Shown piece after piece: positions 15,512-24,420 of a stretch of DNA of 64,000 nucleotides. The notes beneath the pieces were generated by a model. That model did no database searches and was not told the origin of the DNA. It saw nothing but the letters and a program-made list of their open reading frames with translations. The position numbers were made by a program, and so were the translations under genes. This DNA is from Actinoplanes sp. SE50/110 (lineage in GTDB: Bacteria > Actinomycetota > Actinomycetes > Mycobacteriales > Micromonosporaceae): positions 3,071,001 through 3,135,000 of the forward strand of contig NZ_LT827010.1 in NCBI RefSeq assembly GCF_900119315.1, in the 5' to 3' direction. Numbering within the stretch: position 1 is the first letter of the stretch; every line of letters starts with the position of its first letter.

Positions 15512-16537
15512 TCAGTCCGGCGGTGTGGCTGACCAGCCCGGCCGGACCGCCATCATCCTGGCGGTCTTGGCCGGGTCCCGGTCGACCAACTCGTCGAGCG
15601 CCTCGTCGATCCGCTTCAGCAGATCATCGCCGAGCGGCACGCCGGAGGCGGCCGCGTTCTCCGTGACCTGCTCCGGCCGGGACGCCCCGATGATCGCCGC
15701 GGTCACGGTCGGCCGGTGCAGCGTCCACGCCACGGCGAGCTGCGCCATCGACAGCCCGGCCTCCGCGGCGACCGGCCGCAGCGCCTGCACCCGCTCCAGC
15801 AGCCGGTCTCCGAGCACCCGGTTGATGAACCGGGGCGCCCGCCCGCCGGCCGCCGCCCGGGATCCCGGCGGCACCGGCTCGCCGGGACGGTACTTCCCGG
15901 TCAGCACCCCCTGGGCGAGCGGCTGGAAGACCACCTGCCCGATGCCGGCCGCGGCACAGACCGGCACCACCTCGGACTCGATCACCCGCCACAGCATGTT
16001 GTACTGCGGCTGGTTCGCCACGATCCGGGCCCGCAGCCCGGCACTCGCCGCGATCCCCTGCCGCAGCTGCTCGGCCGTCCATTCGGAGACACCGACATAC
16101 CCGATCTTGCCCTGCCCGATCAGGGTGTCGAAGGCCTCGAACGTCTCGTCCAGCGGAGTGCCCGGATCGAACCGGTGCGCCTGATAGAGGTCGAGGTGGT
16201 CGGTGCCGAGCCGGCGCAGCGAGTCGTGGCAGCTCTGGATGATGTGCTTGCGGGACAGACCGCGGTCGTTGGCCCCGTCCCCGACCGGCAGGCACACCTT
16301 CGACGCGATCGTCACCGATTCGCGGGGCAGCCCCCGCAGCGCCCGGCCGAGCAGCGTCTCCGCGGCCCCCTGGGCATAGACGTCCGCGGTGTCGAACGTG
16401 TCGATCCCGGCGTCGAGCGCCGCCCGGACGCACGCCGTGGCCGCGGCCTCGTCGACCGTCTCCCCGTGGGTGAGCCAGTTGCCGAAGATGACCTCGCTGA
16501 CGAACAGCCCGCTGGTCCCGAGTCGTCGATGCTCCAC
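15512..16537 (-). CDS. Aldo/keto reductase
   Basis: This 341-residue NADPH-dependent TIM-barrel reductase is of the potassium-channel-beta/YghZ-like subgroup. The catalytic tetrad is visible as Asp 49 (DTADVY), Tyr 54, Lys 80 (IASK) and His 121 (YQAH). The nucleotide-binding end carries IIGASRPEQVTENAAAS. It should reduce an aldehyde or ketone in the cytosol; the physiological substrate is unknown. It lies convergent with the secreted lipase gene and 91 bp beyond the MarR gene stop, in the same direction as the MarR/MFS pair. Confidence 0.92.
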   Translation of the reverse strand: MEHRRLGTSGLFVSEVIFGNWLTHGETVDEAAATACVRAALDAGIDTFDTADVYAQGAAETLLGRALRGLPRESVTIASKVCLPVGDGANDRGLSRKHIIQSCHDSLRRLGTDHLDLYQAHRFDPGTPLDETFEAFDTLIGQGKIGYVGVSEWTAEQLRQGIAASAGLRARIVANQPQYNMLWRVIESEVVPVCAAAGIGQVVFQPLAQGVLTGKYRPGEPVPPGSRAAAGGRAPRFINRVLGDRLLERVQALRPVAAEAGLSMAQLAVAWTLHRPTVTAAIIGASRPEQVTENAAASGVPLGDDLLKRIDEALDELVDRDPAKTARMMAVRPGWSATPPD

Positions 16538-16628
16538 GTGCTCAACCTATCCCTCGATGGCGGGCTGTCGATGCCCCACAGTGCTCACCCCGGGCCGCGG
16601 GGGTGACCGGCGTGGCAGACGGCGGGTG

Positions 16629-17042
16629 TCATCCAGGTGTCGGTCCGAGCCGGCTCAGGACCCGGTCGAGGGCCGCCAGGTCCTCGGGCGGCAGGGCGAG
16701 CAACTCGGGTGGGGGAGTGCCCAGGATCCGGTTCGCCTCCCGGGCCGCGTCCCGGCCGGCCGGGGTGAGCGTGACCAGGCGGGACCGGCCGTCCGCCGGG
16801 TTCGGCTCGCGGGTCACCAGGCCGCGGGCCGCCAGGTCGCCGGTGATCACCGTGGCGTAGGGCGGGTCGCAGCCGAGCAGCCGGGCCGTCTCGCTGAGCG
16901 TGTGGGGACCTCCGGCGAGCAGGAGCAGAGCCTTCACGCGGACGAAACTCAATCCCAGCGCCGCGCTGACCTGGACCTTCGCGTCGTGCTGTTCGGTGAC
17001 GAGCGCGCGCATCGCGCGCCAGGCGCGCTCGGCGGCGCTCAT
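16629..17042 (-). CDS. MarR-family transcriptional regulator
   Basis: This is a 137-residue winged-helix regulator. The recognition region is LSETARLLGCDPPYATVITGDLAARGLVTREPNPADGRSR, where DGRSR forms the wing. The C-terminal dimerisation helices end LAALDRVLSRLG. Its ATG overlaps the stop of the MFS gene by 4 bp, so the two are coupled. It most likely represses the operon from the palindrome at 18407-18428 and releases it on binding the exported compound (inference from MarR-efflux pairs). Confidence 0.9.
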   Translation of the reverse strand: MSAAERAWRAMRALVTEQHDAKVQVSAALGLSFVRVKALLLLAGGPHTLSETARLLGCDPPYATVITGDLAARGLVTREPNPADGRSRLVTLTPAGRDAAREANRILGTPPPELLALPPEDLAALDRVLSRLGPTPG

Positions 17043-18403
17043 GCCGGGACGCTTTCCGCGGTACGCGTGTGGGTGCGCGCCCCGTCGCCCGTGCTGAGCC
17101 GGCCGAGCACCAGCACCGCCGCCCCGAGCCCGCACAGGATGGCAGCGCCGGCGTGCCGGTGCCCGGAGGCCAGCACCGCCCCGATCACCGCGACCCCGAG
17201 CGCGCTGCCCACCTGTCGGGACGTGGAGGCGATCGCCGCCGCCACGCCGGCCCGCTCGCGCGGCATGCCGGCGACCGCGGTGGTGGTGATCGGCGCGTTC
17301 ACCATCCCGAAGCCGATCCCGAACAGCAGATAGCCGATCAGCAGCTGCCAGACCGGGGTGTCCGGTCGCGCCCAGGTCAGCGGGATCGGCCCGAGGGTCA
17401 TCGCCGCCCCGGCGGCCAGCAGCGGCAGCCGGGTTCCCCGGCTCGCCACCAGCCGCCCGGCGAACGGCGAGACCAGCGCGGTGGCACCGGCCATCGGCAG
17501 CGTCCAGAGGCCGGCCTGCAGCGCCGACAGGCCCCGGGTCTCCTGCAGGTAGAGCGTGTTCAGGAAGAGGAATCCGCCCAGCCCGCCGAACGCGCAGATC
17601 GCGATCAGCACCGCCCCGGAGAACGGCGGGCTGCGGAACAGGCCGAGATCGATCAGCGGCTCGGCGCGACGCGGTTCCCACCACAGCAGTCCGAGCAGGG
17701 CGAGCAGCCCGGCCGTGAAACAGCCCAGGATCTCCGGCGACCACCAGCCGGCCCCCGGCCCCTCGATGATCGCGAAGGTGACCGTGGCCAGCAGCACCAG
17801 CACCAGGACCTGGCCGGCCGCGTCCAGCCGGCGGGGTATCGGGGCCCGGGACTCGGGCACGAACAGGGCGGTGAGGATCAGCGCCGCGACGCCGACCGGC
17901 ACGTTGATCCAGAAGATCGACCGCCAGCCCAGCCCGTGCACCAGGAAACCGCCGACCAGCGGGCCGAGCGCCATGCCGAAGCCGACCACCGCGCCCCACA
18001 CGCCGATCGCCCGGGCCCGCTCGCGCGGCTCGGTGAAGGTGTTCGTGATGATCGACATGGCGACCGGGTTGAGCATCGAGCCGCCGATCGCCTGCAGTAC
18101 CCGGAAGGCGATCAGCGCCTCCAGATGCGGTGCGAGGCTGCACAGCAGGGAGGCGACGGTGAACAGGGCGAGACCGGTCTGGAAGACCCGGCGCCGGCCC
18201 ACCCGGTCGGCGGTCGCGCCGGCCAGCACCACCAGGCTGGCCACCACCAGGGTGTACGCGTCGATGGTCCACTGCAGGCCGGAGACCGGGGCGTGCAGAT
18301 CGTCGCGGATGGCCGGCAGGGCGATGTTCATGATGGTGACGTCCAGGCTGATGATCAGCAGGCTCATGCAGCAGATCGCCAGGATCAGGTAACGGCGGGG
18401 CAC
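17039..18403 (-). CDS. MFS drug transporter, DHA2 (14-TM) type
   Basis: This is a 454-residue inner-membrane proton-driven exporter. It shows the DHA2 opening LDVTIMNIALPAI, motif A ADRVGRRRVF, motif C GVVGFGMALGPLVGGFL and about 14 hydrophobic segments. The GTG start at 18403 leaves only 3 bp to the palindromic operator and no ribosome-binding site, suggesting a leaderless transcript or a later start (the next in-frame Met, residue 13, would cut the first TM). Coupling to a MarR gene suggests inducible export of a toxic small molecule. Substrate unknown. Confidence 0.9.
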   Translation of the reverse strand: MPRRYLILAICCMSLLIISLDVTIMNIALPAIRDDLHAPVSGLQWTIDAYTLVVASLVVLAGATADRVGRRRVFQTGLALFTVASLLCSLAPHLEALIAFRVLQAIGGSMLNPVAMSIITNTFTEPRERARAIGVWGAVVGFGMALGPLVGGFLVHGLGWRSIFWINVPVGVAALILTALFVPESRAPIPRRLDAAGQVLVLVLLATVTFAIIEGPGAGWWSPEILGCFTAGLLALLGLLWWEPRRAEPLIDLGLFRSPPFSGAVLIAICAFGGLGGFLFLNTLYLQETRGLSALQAGLWTLPMAGATALVSPFAGRLVASRGTRLPLLAAGAAMTLGPIPLTWARPDTPVWQLLIGYLLFGIGFGMVNAPITTTAVAGMPRERAGVAAAIASTSRQVGSALGVAVIGAVLASGHRHAGAAILCGLGAAVLVLGRLSTGDGARTHTRTAESVPA

Positions 18404-18406
18404 GTG

Positions 18407-18428
18407 TTAGTTGTACCCGTATAACTAA
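18407..18428. promoter_or_regulatory. MarR-type palindromic operator
   Basis: Half-sites TTAGTTGTAC (18407-18416) and GTATAACTAA (18419-18428) are inverted with a 2-bp centre and match at 9 of 10 positions. The site abuts the MFS/MarR operon start. On the minus strand it contains TACAAC, which could serve as a -10 about 7 nt before the GTG. AT content is far above background. Binding by the adjacent MarR protein is inferred. Confidence 0.75.
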
Positions 18429-18502
18429 AGGATGGCGCGCGGGATGTTGGTCACATCGACACCGGGTTTTCGAGCGGACACCATGTGGGCATGGTGGCGG
18501 GC

Positions 18503-20611
18503 ATGAAAATCTGGCCGGGCAACCCGTATCCGCTGGGTGCGACCTATGACGGCGGCGGCACGAACTTCGCCATCTTCAGTGAGGCCGCCGAGCGGGTCGA
18601 GCTGTGCCTGTTCGACGACGAGGGCAACGAGACCCGGGTCGACCTGCCCGAGCGCGAGGCGCTGGTCTGGCACGGCTATCTGCCCCGGGTCACCCCCGGT
18701 CAGCGGTACGGTTTCCGCGTGCACGGGCCCTACGACCCGTCCCGCGGCCTGCGCTGCAATCCCCACAAGCTGCTCCTCGACCCGTACGCCAAGGCCATCG
18801 ACGGCGACTACCGGTGGGATCAGGCGCTCTTCTCGTACGACTTCGGCGACCCGGCGTCGTACAACGACGCCGACTCGGCCCCGTTCGCCCCGCGCTCCGT
18901 GGTGATCAACCCGTTCTTCGACTGGGGCAACGATCGGCCGCTCAAGATCCCGATGTGGCAGACGGTGATCTACGAGGCGCACGTCAAGGGCATGACGATC
19001 AACCACCCCAAGATCCCCGATGACGTACGCGGTACCTACTCCGGCCTCGCGCACCCCGAGATGATCAAGTATTTCCAGCGCCTCGGGATCACCGCCGTCG
19101 AGCTGATGCCGGTGCACCAGTTCGTGCACGACAGCGGCCTGGTCGAGCGCGGCCTGAGCAACTACTGGGGTTACAACACGATCGGCTTCTTCGCCCCGCA
19201 CAACGGGTACGCGTCGTTCGGCGGCGCCGGCGGGCAGGTGCAGGAGTTCAAGTCGATGGTCAAGGCCCTGCACCAGGCCGGCATCGAGGTGATCCTGGAC
19301 GTCGTCTACAACCACACCGCCGAGGGCAACCACCTGGGCCCGACCCTGTCCTTCCGGGGCATCGACAACCCGGCGTTCTACCGCCTCGTCGAGGGCGACA
19401 AGCAGTACTACTACGACACCACCGGCACCGGTAACAGCCTCAACGTCCGGCACCACGAGTCGCTGCGGCTGATCATGGATTCGCTGCGCTACTGGGTGAC
19501 CGAGATGCACGTCGACGGCTTCCGCTTCGACCTGGCCGCCTCCCTGGCCCGGGAATTCCACGAGGTGGACCGGCTGGCCGCCTTCTTCGACCTGGTCAAC
19601 CAGGACCCGGTCGTCTCCCAGGTGAAGCTGATCGCCGAGCCGTGGGACGTCGGGGACGGCGGTTACCAGGTCGGTGGCTTCCCGCCGAACTGGACCGAAT
19701 GGAACGGCAAATACCGCGACTCGGTCCGCGACTTCTGGCGCGGCGAACCCTCCAGCCTCGGCGAGTTCGCCAGTCGCTTCACCGGCAGCTCCGACCTGTA
19801 CCAGGACGACGGCCGCCGCCCGATCGCCTCGATCAACTTCGTCACCGCGCACGACGGTTTCACCCTGCACGACCTGGTGTCGTACAACGAGAAGCACAAC
19901 GACGCCAACGGCGAGGGCAACCGGGACGGCGAGAGCCACAACCGCTCCTGGAACTGCGGCGCCGAAGGCGAGACCGACGACGCCGAGATCGTCGTCCTGC
20001 GCGAACGGCAGAAACGCAACTTCCTGGCCACCCTGCTGCTCAGCCAGGGCGTCCCGATGCTCCTGCACGGCGACGAACTGGGCCGCACCCAGCGCGGCAA
20101 CAACAACGTCTACTGCCAGGACAACGAGCTCAGCTGGGTCGACTGGGAGAATGCCCGGGAGGAGGACGTTCTCACCCACTTCACCCGCCTGCTCCTGAAG
20201 CTCCGCGCCGAGCACCCGATCTTCCGCCGCCGCCGCTTCTTCACCGGCGCCTTCGCCGACGAGAACAAACTCCCCGACATCGCCTGGCTGCGCCGCGACG
20301 GCGAGGTGATGACCGAAGCCGACTGGAACACCCCGAGCGGCATGACGATGACCGTCTTCCTGAACGGCCACGGCATCCCGGAACGCGGCGCCCTCGGCGA
20401 GGAGATCACCGACGACTCGTTCCTGCTGCTGTTCAACCCGCTCAGCGAGGACGTCTCGTTCACCCTGCCGTCCCGCGACTACGGCAAGACCTGGGAGATC
20501 GTCGCCCACACCGCCGATCCGCTGCTGGCCCGCCGCCGCAAGACCGCCCGCGCCGGCAGCCGCGTCGACGTCCTCCGCCACGCCCTGGTCGTCCTGCGCT
20601 GCCGCTACTGA
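18503..20611 (+). CDS. glgX: Glycogen debranching enzyme GlgX
   Basis: This 702-residue GH13 enzyme hydrolyses alpha-1,6 branches of phosphorylase-limit glycogen. It has an N-terminal CBM48-like domain (WPGNPYPLGATYDGGGTNFA) and a catalytic barrel with nucleophile Asp 343 (DGFRFDLA), acid/base Glu 379 (LIAEPWD) and Asp 451 (FVTAHDG). The GlgX-type signature DNELSWVDW follows, and the length is usual. ATG at 18503 (MKIWPG) is preferred over ATG at 18485 because family proteins start at this point. It diverges from the MFS/MarR operon. A hairpin follows the stop. Confidence 0.96.
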   Translation: MKIWPGNPYPLGATYDGGGTNFAIFSEAAERVELCLFDDEGNETRVDLPEREALVWHGYLPRVTPGQRYGFRVHGPYDPSRGLRCNPHKLLLDPYAKAIDGDYRWDQALFSYDFGDPASYNDADSAPFAPRSVVINPFFDWGNDRPLKIPMWQTVIYEAHVKGMTINHPKIPDDVRGTYSGLAHPEMIKYFQRLGITAVELMPVHQFVHDSGLVERGLSNYWGYNTIGFFAPHNGYASFGGAGGQVQEFKSMVKALHQAGIEVILDVVYNHTAEGNHLGPTLSFRGIDNPAFYRLVEGDKQYYYDTTGTGNSLNVRHHESLRLIMDSLRYWVTEMHVDGFRFDLAASLAREFHEVDRLAAFFDLVNQDPVVSQVKLIAEPWDVGDGGYQVGGFPPNWTEWNGKYRDSVRDFWRGEPSSLGEFASRFTGSSDLYQDDGRRPIASINFVTAHDGFTLHDLVSYNEKHNDANGEGNRDGESHNRSWNCGAEGETDDAEIVVLRERQKRNFLATLLLSQGVPMLLHGDELGRTQRGNNNVYCQDNELSWVDWENAREEDVLTHFTRLLLKLRAEHPIFRRRRFFTGAFADENKLPDIAWLRRDGEVMTEADWNTPSGMTMTVFLNGHGIPERGALGEEITDDSFLLLFNPLSEDVSFTLPSRDYGKTWEIVAHTADPLLARRRKTARAGSRVDVLRHALVVLRCRY

Positions 20612-20626
20612 CCCGCTCGGCCGGGG

Positions 20627-20645
20627 CGTTGCGGACTCCGCAACG
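20627..20645 (+). terminator. Short hairpin after glgX
   Basis: CGTTGCGG and CCGCAACG pair perfectly over a 3-nt loop, 16 bp after the glgX stop. There is no T-tract, so it may act as a weak or Rho-assisted terminator. Confidence 0.45.
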
Positions 20646-20711
20646 GCCCGCGCCGCGGTGTCTGTGGGAAATCCGCTGGCGCCGCGGCCCGGCCGGTGCT
20701 GGGCTGGCGGC

Positions 20712-21173
20712 GTGACGAGAATCGAGCGCCGGTCGGATCCGGTGGCGACCGGACGGATTCTGCGGGCCCTGCCGTCCTGGTTCGGTCTCGAGGAGGCCGT
20801 CCGCGACTACGTCGGCGACGCCTCCGTGCTGCCGAGCTATCTGGCGGTCAGCGGCTCGGCGACGATCGGGGTCGCCCTGGTCCGCCGGCACTTCCCCGAA
20901 TCCGCCGAGTTGCACCTCATCGCGGTGCACCCGGACGCGCGGGGCTCCGGCGCCGGCACGCTGCTCCTCAACGCGGTCGAGGAGGATCTCCGGTGCGCGG
21001 GTGTCCGGCTCCTCCAGGTCAAGACCATCGGCGCGTCGTACGAGCATGAGGGGTATGCGCAGACGCGCGGCTTCTATCGCGCCCGGGGGTTCCTGCCGGT
21101 GGCGGAGATGCGCGGCCTGGTCTGGGACGGGCCGACGCTGCTGCTGGTGAAGGTGATCGCCCCGGATCCCTAA
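20712..21173 (+). CDS. GNAT-family N-acetyltransferase
   Basis: This is a 153-residue GNAT protein. Motif A is seen as LHLIAVHPDARGSGAGTLLL, with the R-G-S-G-A-G CoA loop, followed by a C-terminal GFYRARGFLPVAEMRGLVW typical of small acetyltransferases acting on free amines or amino acids. GTG at 20712 (VTRIERRS) is chosen because the longer frame to 20658 adds residues with no GNAT similarity. Its TAA overlaps the TAG of the convergent SseB-like gene by 3 bp. The substrate is unknown. Confidence 0.82.
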   Translation: MTRIERRSDPVATGRILRALPSWFGLEEAVRDYVGDASVLPSYLAVSGSATIGVALVRRHFPESAELHLIAVHPDARGSGAGTLLLNAVEEDLRCAGVRLLQVKTIGASYEHEGYAQTRGFYRARGFLPVAEMRGLVWDGPTLLLVKVIAPDP

Positions 21174-21550
21174 TGGACGCTGCTGATGATGACGCTGGTC
21201 TCCGCGGTCGCGCTGTTGACCAGGATGCCGGCGCACTCTCGGTCGTCGGCGGCCATCCGCAGGAGCGCGTCGCCGGACATGCCGGCGTTGAACACGGGCC
21301 CGAACCGGCGGGCGAACACCTCCGGGTCGGCGAAGGTGAGGATCCGCTGCCGGCCGTCGCCGTGACCGGTCCGGCGCACGGCCAGGGTGCCGTCCGAGAC
21401 GAAGCCGCCCGGCGCGTCCGGCACCGGTGTCCCGGTGACCACGACGCCGACGGTCGAGGACCGGAAGAGCGCGACGAACCGCTGGTACGCCTCCGCGTCA
21501 CGGGTCTGCGCATGCTCGGCCATGACATCCGACAGGGGTGTGTCACTCAC
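21170..21550 (-). CDS. SseB-like protein
   Basis: This is a protein of about 126 residues with weak similarity to the N-terminal domain shared by SseB and related actinobacterial proteins: AYQRFVALFRSSTVGVVVTG, then LAVRRTGHGDGRQRILTFADPEVFARRFG. These proteins have no clear biochemical role outside type III secretion, and no secretion genes are nearby. GTG at 21550 is used; ATG at 21523 is an equally plausible start (MAEHAQTRD). It is convergent with the acetyltransferase gene. Confidence 0.6.
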   Translation of the reverse strand: MSDTPLSDVMAEHAQTRDAEAYQRFVALFRSSTVGVVVTGTPVPDAPGGFVSDGTLAVRRTGHGDGRQRILTFADPEVFARRFGPVFNAGMSGDALLRMAADDRECAGILVNSATAETSVIISSVH

Positions 21551-21657
21551 GATCGCGAACCCTACGGCAACGCCGGCCGGCGCCGCCCGCCGTGATCGGT
21601 CGCGGACGGCGGCGAGGCGGGAGCGGAGGCCGATCACTCCCGCCAGGGTGGCTCTGC

Positions 21658-22074
21658 CTACCCCCGGCCGAGCAGCTCCAGCGTCCGCGGGTCGGGGCCG
21701 TCGTAGAACCGGTCGAGGACCTCGCCGAAGACGCCCGGCTCGGCGGCCGCCGCGGCGAACAGGGTCATCGACGAGCGCAGCTTCAGATCGTCCGGATAGC
21801 CGAGGATCTGCTCGGCCGTGCGACCCTCGACGCCCAGCAGCGTGCGGGCGGCATCGGTCAGCCGGGCGCCCAGCACCGGATGCGCCAGATAGGCACGGGC
21901 CTCGGCCAGGTCAGCGATCGCGTAGGCCTGCGCGGTGGGGCTCGACCCCAGACCGGTCAACTGCGGAAAGACGAACCACATCCAGTGTGTACGTTTACGG
22001 CCCGCGGCCAGTTCGTCGCGGGCTCGCTCATAAACGCCGTCCTGGGCGCGGACGAAGCGTTCCAGGTCACTCAT
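21658..22074 (-). CDS. DUF1810 family protein
   Basis: This 138-residue protein matches the DUF1810 pattern closely: LERFVRAQDGVYERARDELAAGRKRTHWMWFVFPQL, then LGSSPTAQAYAIADLAEARAYLAHPVLGARL and a calponin-like helical C-terminus with KLRSSMTLF. ATG at 22074 is the natural start. It begins 8 bp inside the end of the GH32-like gene, so the two are probably coupled. The family has no established function. Confidence 0.88.
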   Translation of the reverse strand: MSDLERFVRAQDGVYERARDELAAGRKRTHWMWFVFPQLTGLGSSPTAQAYAIADLAEARAYLAHPVLGARLTDAARTLLGVEGRTAEQILGYPDDLKLRSSMTLFAAAAAEPGVFGEVLDRFYDGPDPRTLELLGRG

Positions 22075-23155
22075 CCCCCCGATGGTAATCGTGTCGCCGG
22101 CCGGAGCCGGCGATCCGCGCGATGTGCGCGCCGGGCTCGCCGGGCACCGCGCGGCGGGCCGCGCCGAGACCACTCACCCCCTCGACGGTGACCTCGACGA
22201 TGTCCGCGTCGGCCAGCACCGTGGTCTCCCCGCCGGCCGGCATCCGCAGGATCAGGTCGCCGTGGTCACGCAGCTCGCCGGCGTCCGCGGTCAGGCCGGT
22301 GACCCCGGTCACCAGGTATCGGTCGAGGTGCGGGTGCGGGGTGGCGAGCAGGCTGGTACCACGCACCGACAGGATCCACGGGACGCTCAGCGCGCCCGCC
22401 CACGTGGAGCCGCCGACCCGGGCCAGCACGCAGCGGCGCCCGGCGGCGTCGACGAAGGGCGCGGCCGGCCCCAGCCGGCCCCGGCCGAAGACGCCCCGGG
22501 CGCGCGGCCGGAAGGCGACACCGTCATAACCGCCGATGGCGTACGACGCATCGGCCCCCGCCACGAGCAACACCCACTCGCCGTCGAGTTCGAACAGCCG
22601 CGGGCAGTCCACCTGCCCGCCCGCGGCGGTGGTCAGCACACCGTCGTACGACCAGTCGTCCAGATCCGCGGAACGGTATTGCAGGACCGCGGAGCCGCCC
22701 CCGGCCGCGGTGGCGGCGACCAGCATCCGCCAACCGCCAGGTGCCGCGAAGACGAACGGATCGCGCACGTCGGAGAAGCCCTCCGGGGCGGCACCCAGCA
22801 CCGGCTGATCAGGATCGGCCAGCCAGCCCGTCAGATCGGCGGCGGCGGTGGCCCGGCGCACCCCGGAGCCCGGACCGGAATGGAAGAGCACCGGCCCGGA
22901 CGGGCCGTCGACGACCGACCCGCAGCCCGGGCCGCCGGGCGCGGCGGCGACCGCGCCCTCCCGCCAGATCACCAGATCGTCGGAGACGGCGCAGCCCCAG
23001 CCGGCGTCGCCGCCGGACCGGTGCTCGTAGAACAGGTGGTAGCGCCCGTCGCGGTGCAGTACCCCGAACAGGTCGCCGACCCGGCCGTCACGCGGCGTGA
23101 AATGCATCCGGGGGCGCGGTCCCGGTCCGACATCCATGCCTCTGCGTAACATCAC
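22067..23155 (-). CDS. GH32-like five-bladed propeller protein with altered acid/base position
   Basis: This 362-residue protein resembles glycoside hydrolase family 32 (levanase/invertase). It opens MHFTPRDGRVGDLFGVLHRD, where Asp 28 corresponds to the nucleophile of the WMNDPNG motif, although the W, N and P of that motif are lost. The RDP motif is intact (Arg 131, Asp 132, Pro 133). The acid/base motif ECP reads DCP (Asp 183). The protein ends early in the beta-sandwich part. It has no signal peptide, so a cytosolic role is likely. Activity on fructosides is doubtful. The start could also be Met 7 or Met 17. Confidence 0.7.
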   Translation of the reverse strand: MMLRRGMDVGPGPRPRMHFTPRDGRVGDLFGVLHRDGRYHLFYEHRSGGDAGWGCAVSDDLVIWREGAVAAAPGGPGCGSVVDGPSGPVLFHSGPGSGVRRATAAADLTGWLADPDQPVLGAAPEGFSDVRDPFVFAAPGGWRMLVAATAAGGGSAVLQYRSADLDDWSYDGVLTTAAGGQVDCPRLFELDGEWVLLVAGADASYAIGGYDGVAFRPRARGVFGRGRLGPAAPFVDAAGRRCVLARVGGSTWAGALSVPWILSVRGTSLLATPHPHLDRYLVTGVTGLTADAGELRDHGDLILRMPAGGETTVLADADIVEVTVEGVSGLGAARRAVPGEPGAHIARIAGSGRRHDYHRGDE

Positions 23156-23188
23156 CGGCGCGCCCGCGCCACCCCGTCCGGCTGCCGA

Positions 23189-23410
23189 TCAGTCGTCGAA
23201 CTCACCGTCCTTGGCGCCGCCGACGAACGCCGTCCACTCGTCCGGGGTGAAGAACAGCACCGGGCCGTCCGGGTCCTTCGAGTCACGAACCGCGCGGCCA
23301 CCGTCGGCCAGATCGGCGACCTCGACGCAGTTGTCCGAATAGCTGCGAGTACTGCGACGCCAGCATGCCCCGTTCCGGTCAAAGCTCGCAGCGTAGGTCT
23401 TCTCTGTCAT
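23189..23410 (-). CDS. DUF397 domain protein
   Basis: This 73-residue protein has the DUF397 core WRRSTRSYSDNCVEVADLAD, then AVRDSKDPDGPVLFFTPDEW and AFVGGAKDGEFD. DUF397 proteins in actinomycetes normally sit next to an XRE-type helix-turn-helix regulator and act as its partner. No such gene is adjacent here, so this is an orphan copy. ATG at 23410 (MTEKTYAASFD) is chosen because the domain follows shortly after. Confidence 0.88.
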   Translation of the reverse strand: MTEKTYAASFDRNGACWRRSTRSYSDNCVEVADLADGGRAVRDSKDPDGPVLFFTPDEWTAFVGGAKDGEFDD

Positions 23411-23494
23411 CTTGCACCTCCGGGCACATTCTGAGCATCGCCGTGCCCCGGAAACTGTCCGAGATCCGTCAGCCCCGGACAAACGGCATGCCGG

Positions 23495-24346
23495 TCAGAA
23501 CAGCGTCGCCGGCCCCTCCGCCTCCCGGGGAGCCGGTTCCGGCAGCGGTGGCAGGCCCGGTACCAGGGCGGCGACCTCGGCGTGGAACCGGCGGGCCAGA
23601 TCCGGCGCGTCGGCGTTGTCCGGGGTGTGCAGGAAGACCGTCGGGGATCGGCCCTCCCGCAGCCAGCCGGCGGTCGTCGCGACCCACGGCTGCCAGCCGG
23701 CCACCGTGCGCTCGGTGTCGTCCCGGCCCAGATAGCGGACGATCGGGTGGTCGGTCAGCGCGGTGTCGCGGCGTGGCATCCGGGGTTTCTTCAACCACGC
23801 GTCCCGTTCCGCGGCGCTCGTCGGCGGGCTGGCGAAGAACGTGGTCGTGTCGAACGGAACCCATTCCGCGTCATGCGCGGCGAGCAGTTCCGTCAGACGC
23901 CCGGGATCGGTGAAGAAGTCCGGGTGGCGCACCTCCACGGCGTACCGCCGATCCATCGGCAGGGAGCGCAGGAACCGGGAGAGAACGGCGAGATCGCCGG
24001 GTCCGAAGGACCCGGGAAGTTGAATCCACAGAGCGGTGGCGCGCGGCCCGAGCGGCTCCATCGCGTCCAGGAAGACGCGCAGGTCCTCCTCGGCGCCGGA
24101 CATCCGCAGCTCGTGGGTGATCCGTTTCGGAACCTTCGGGATCAACCGGAAGTCCGGAGCGGTCTGCTCCGCCCAGGTGGCCACCGTCGCGCGGGCCGGC
24201 GTGGCATAGAAGGTGGTGTTCCCCTCCACCGCATTGCACCATCCGGCGTACGCCCGCAGCCGGTCACCGGTCGCGAAACGCGCCTGCCACGCCTTCAAGG
24301 ACCACATCGCGCAGCCCACATGAAGGGCCGGAACACCGGTACGCAC
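23495..24346 (-). CDS. DUF72 family TIM-barrel protein
   Basis: This 283-residue protein of the DUF72 (YecE-like) family has the typical start VGCAMWSLKAW, the segment NAVEGNTTFYATP, the FRLIPKVPKRITHELRM strand and helix, WIQLPGSFGPGDLAVLSRFL and YAVEVRHPDFF. It ends with a YLGRDDTERTVAGWQPWV region and a C-terminal TVFLHTPDNADAPDLARRFH match. Members are TIM barrels linked by fold to endonuclease IV-like enzymes, but the reaction is unknown. GTG at 24346 is used because upstream codons have no similarity. It is divergent from the transglycosylase gene. Confidence 0.88.
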   Translation of the reverse strand: MRTGVPALHVGCAMWSLKAWQARFATGDRLRAYAGWCNAVEGNTTFYATPARATVATWAEQTAPDFRLIPKVPKRITHELRMSGAEEDLRVFLDAMEPLGPRATALWIQLPGSFGPGDLAVLSRFLRSLPMDRRYAVEVRHPDFFTDPGRLTELLAAHDAEWVPFDTTTFFASPPTSAAERDAWLKKPRMPRRDTALTDHPIVRYLGRDDTERTVAGWQPWVATTAGWLREGRSPTVFLHTPDNADAPDLARRFHAEVAALVPGLPPLPEPAPREAEGPATLF

Positions 24347-24420
24347 GACGCCACCGTAGCCGGGCGCGCGGAAGCGACGCCTGGTACCGTGCCGGGACCC
24401 GCTCGCCAGAAGGAGTCCTC

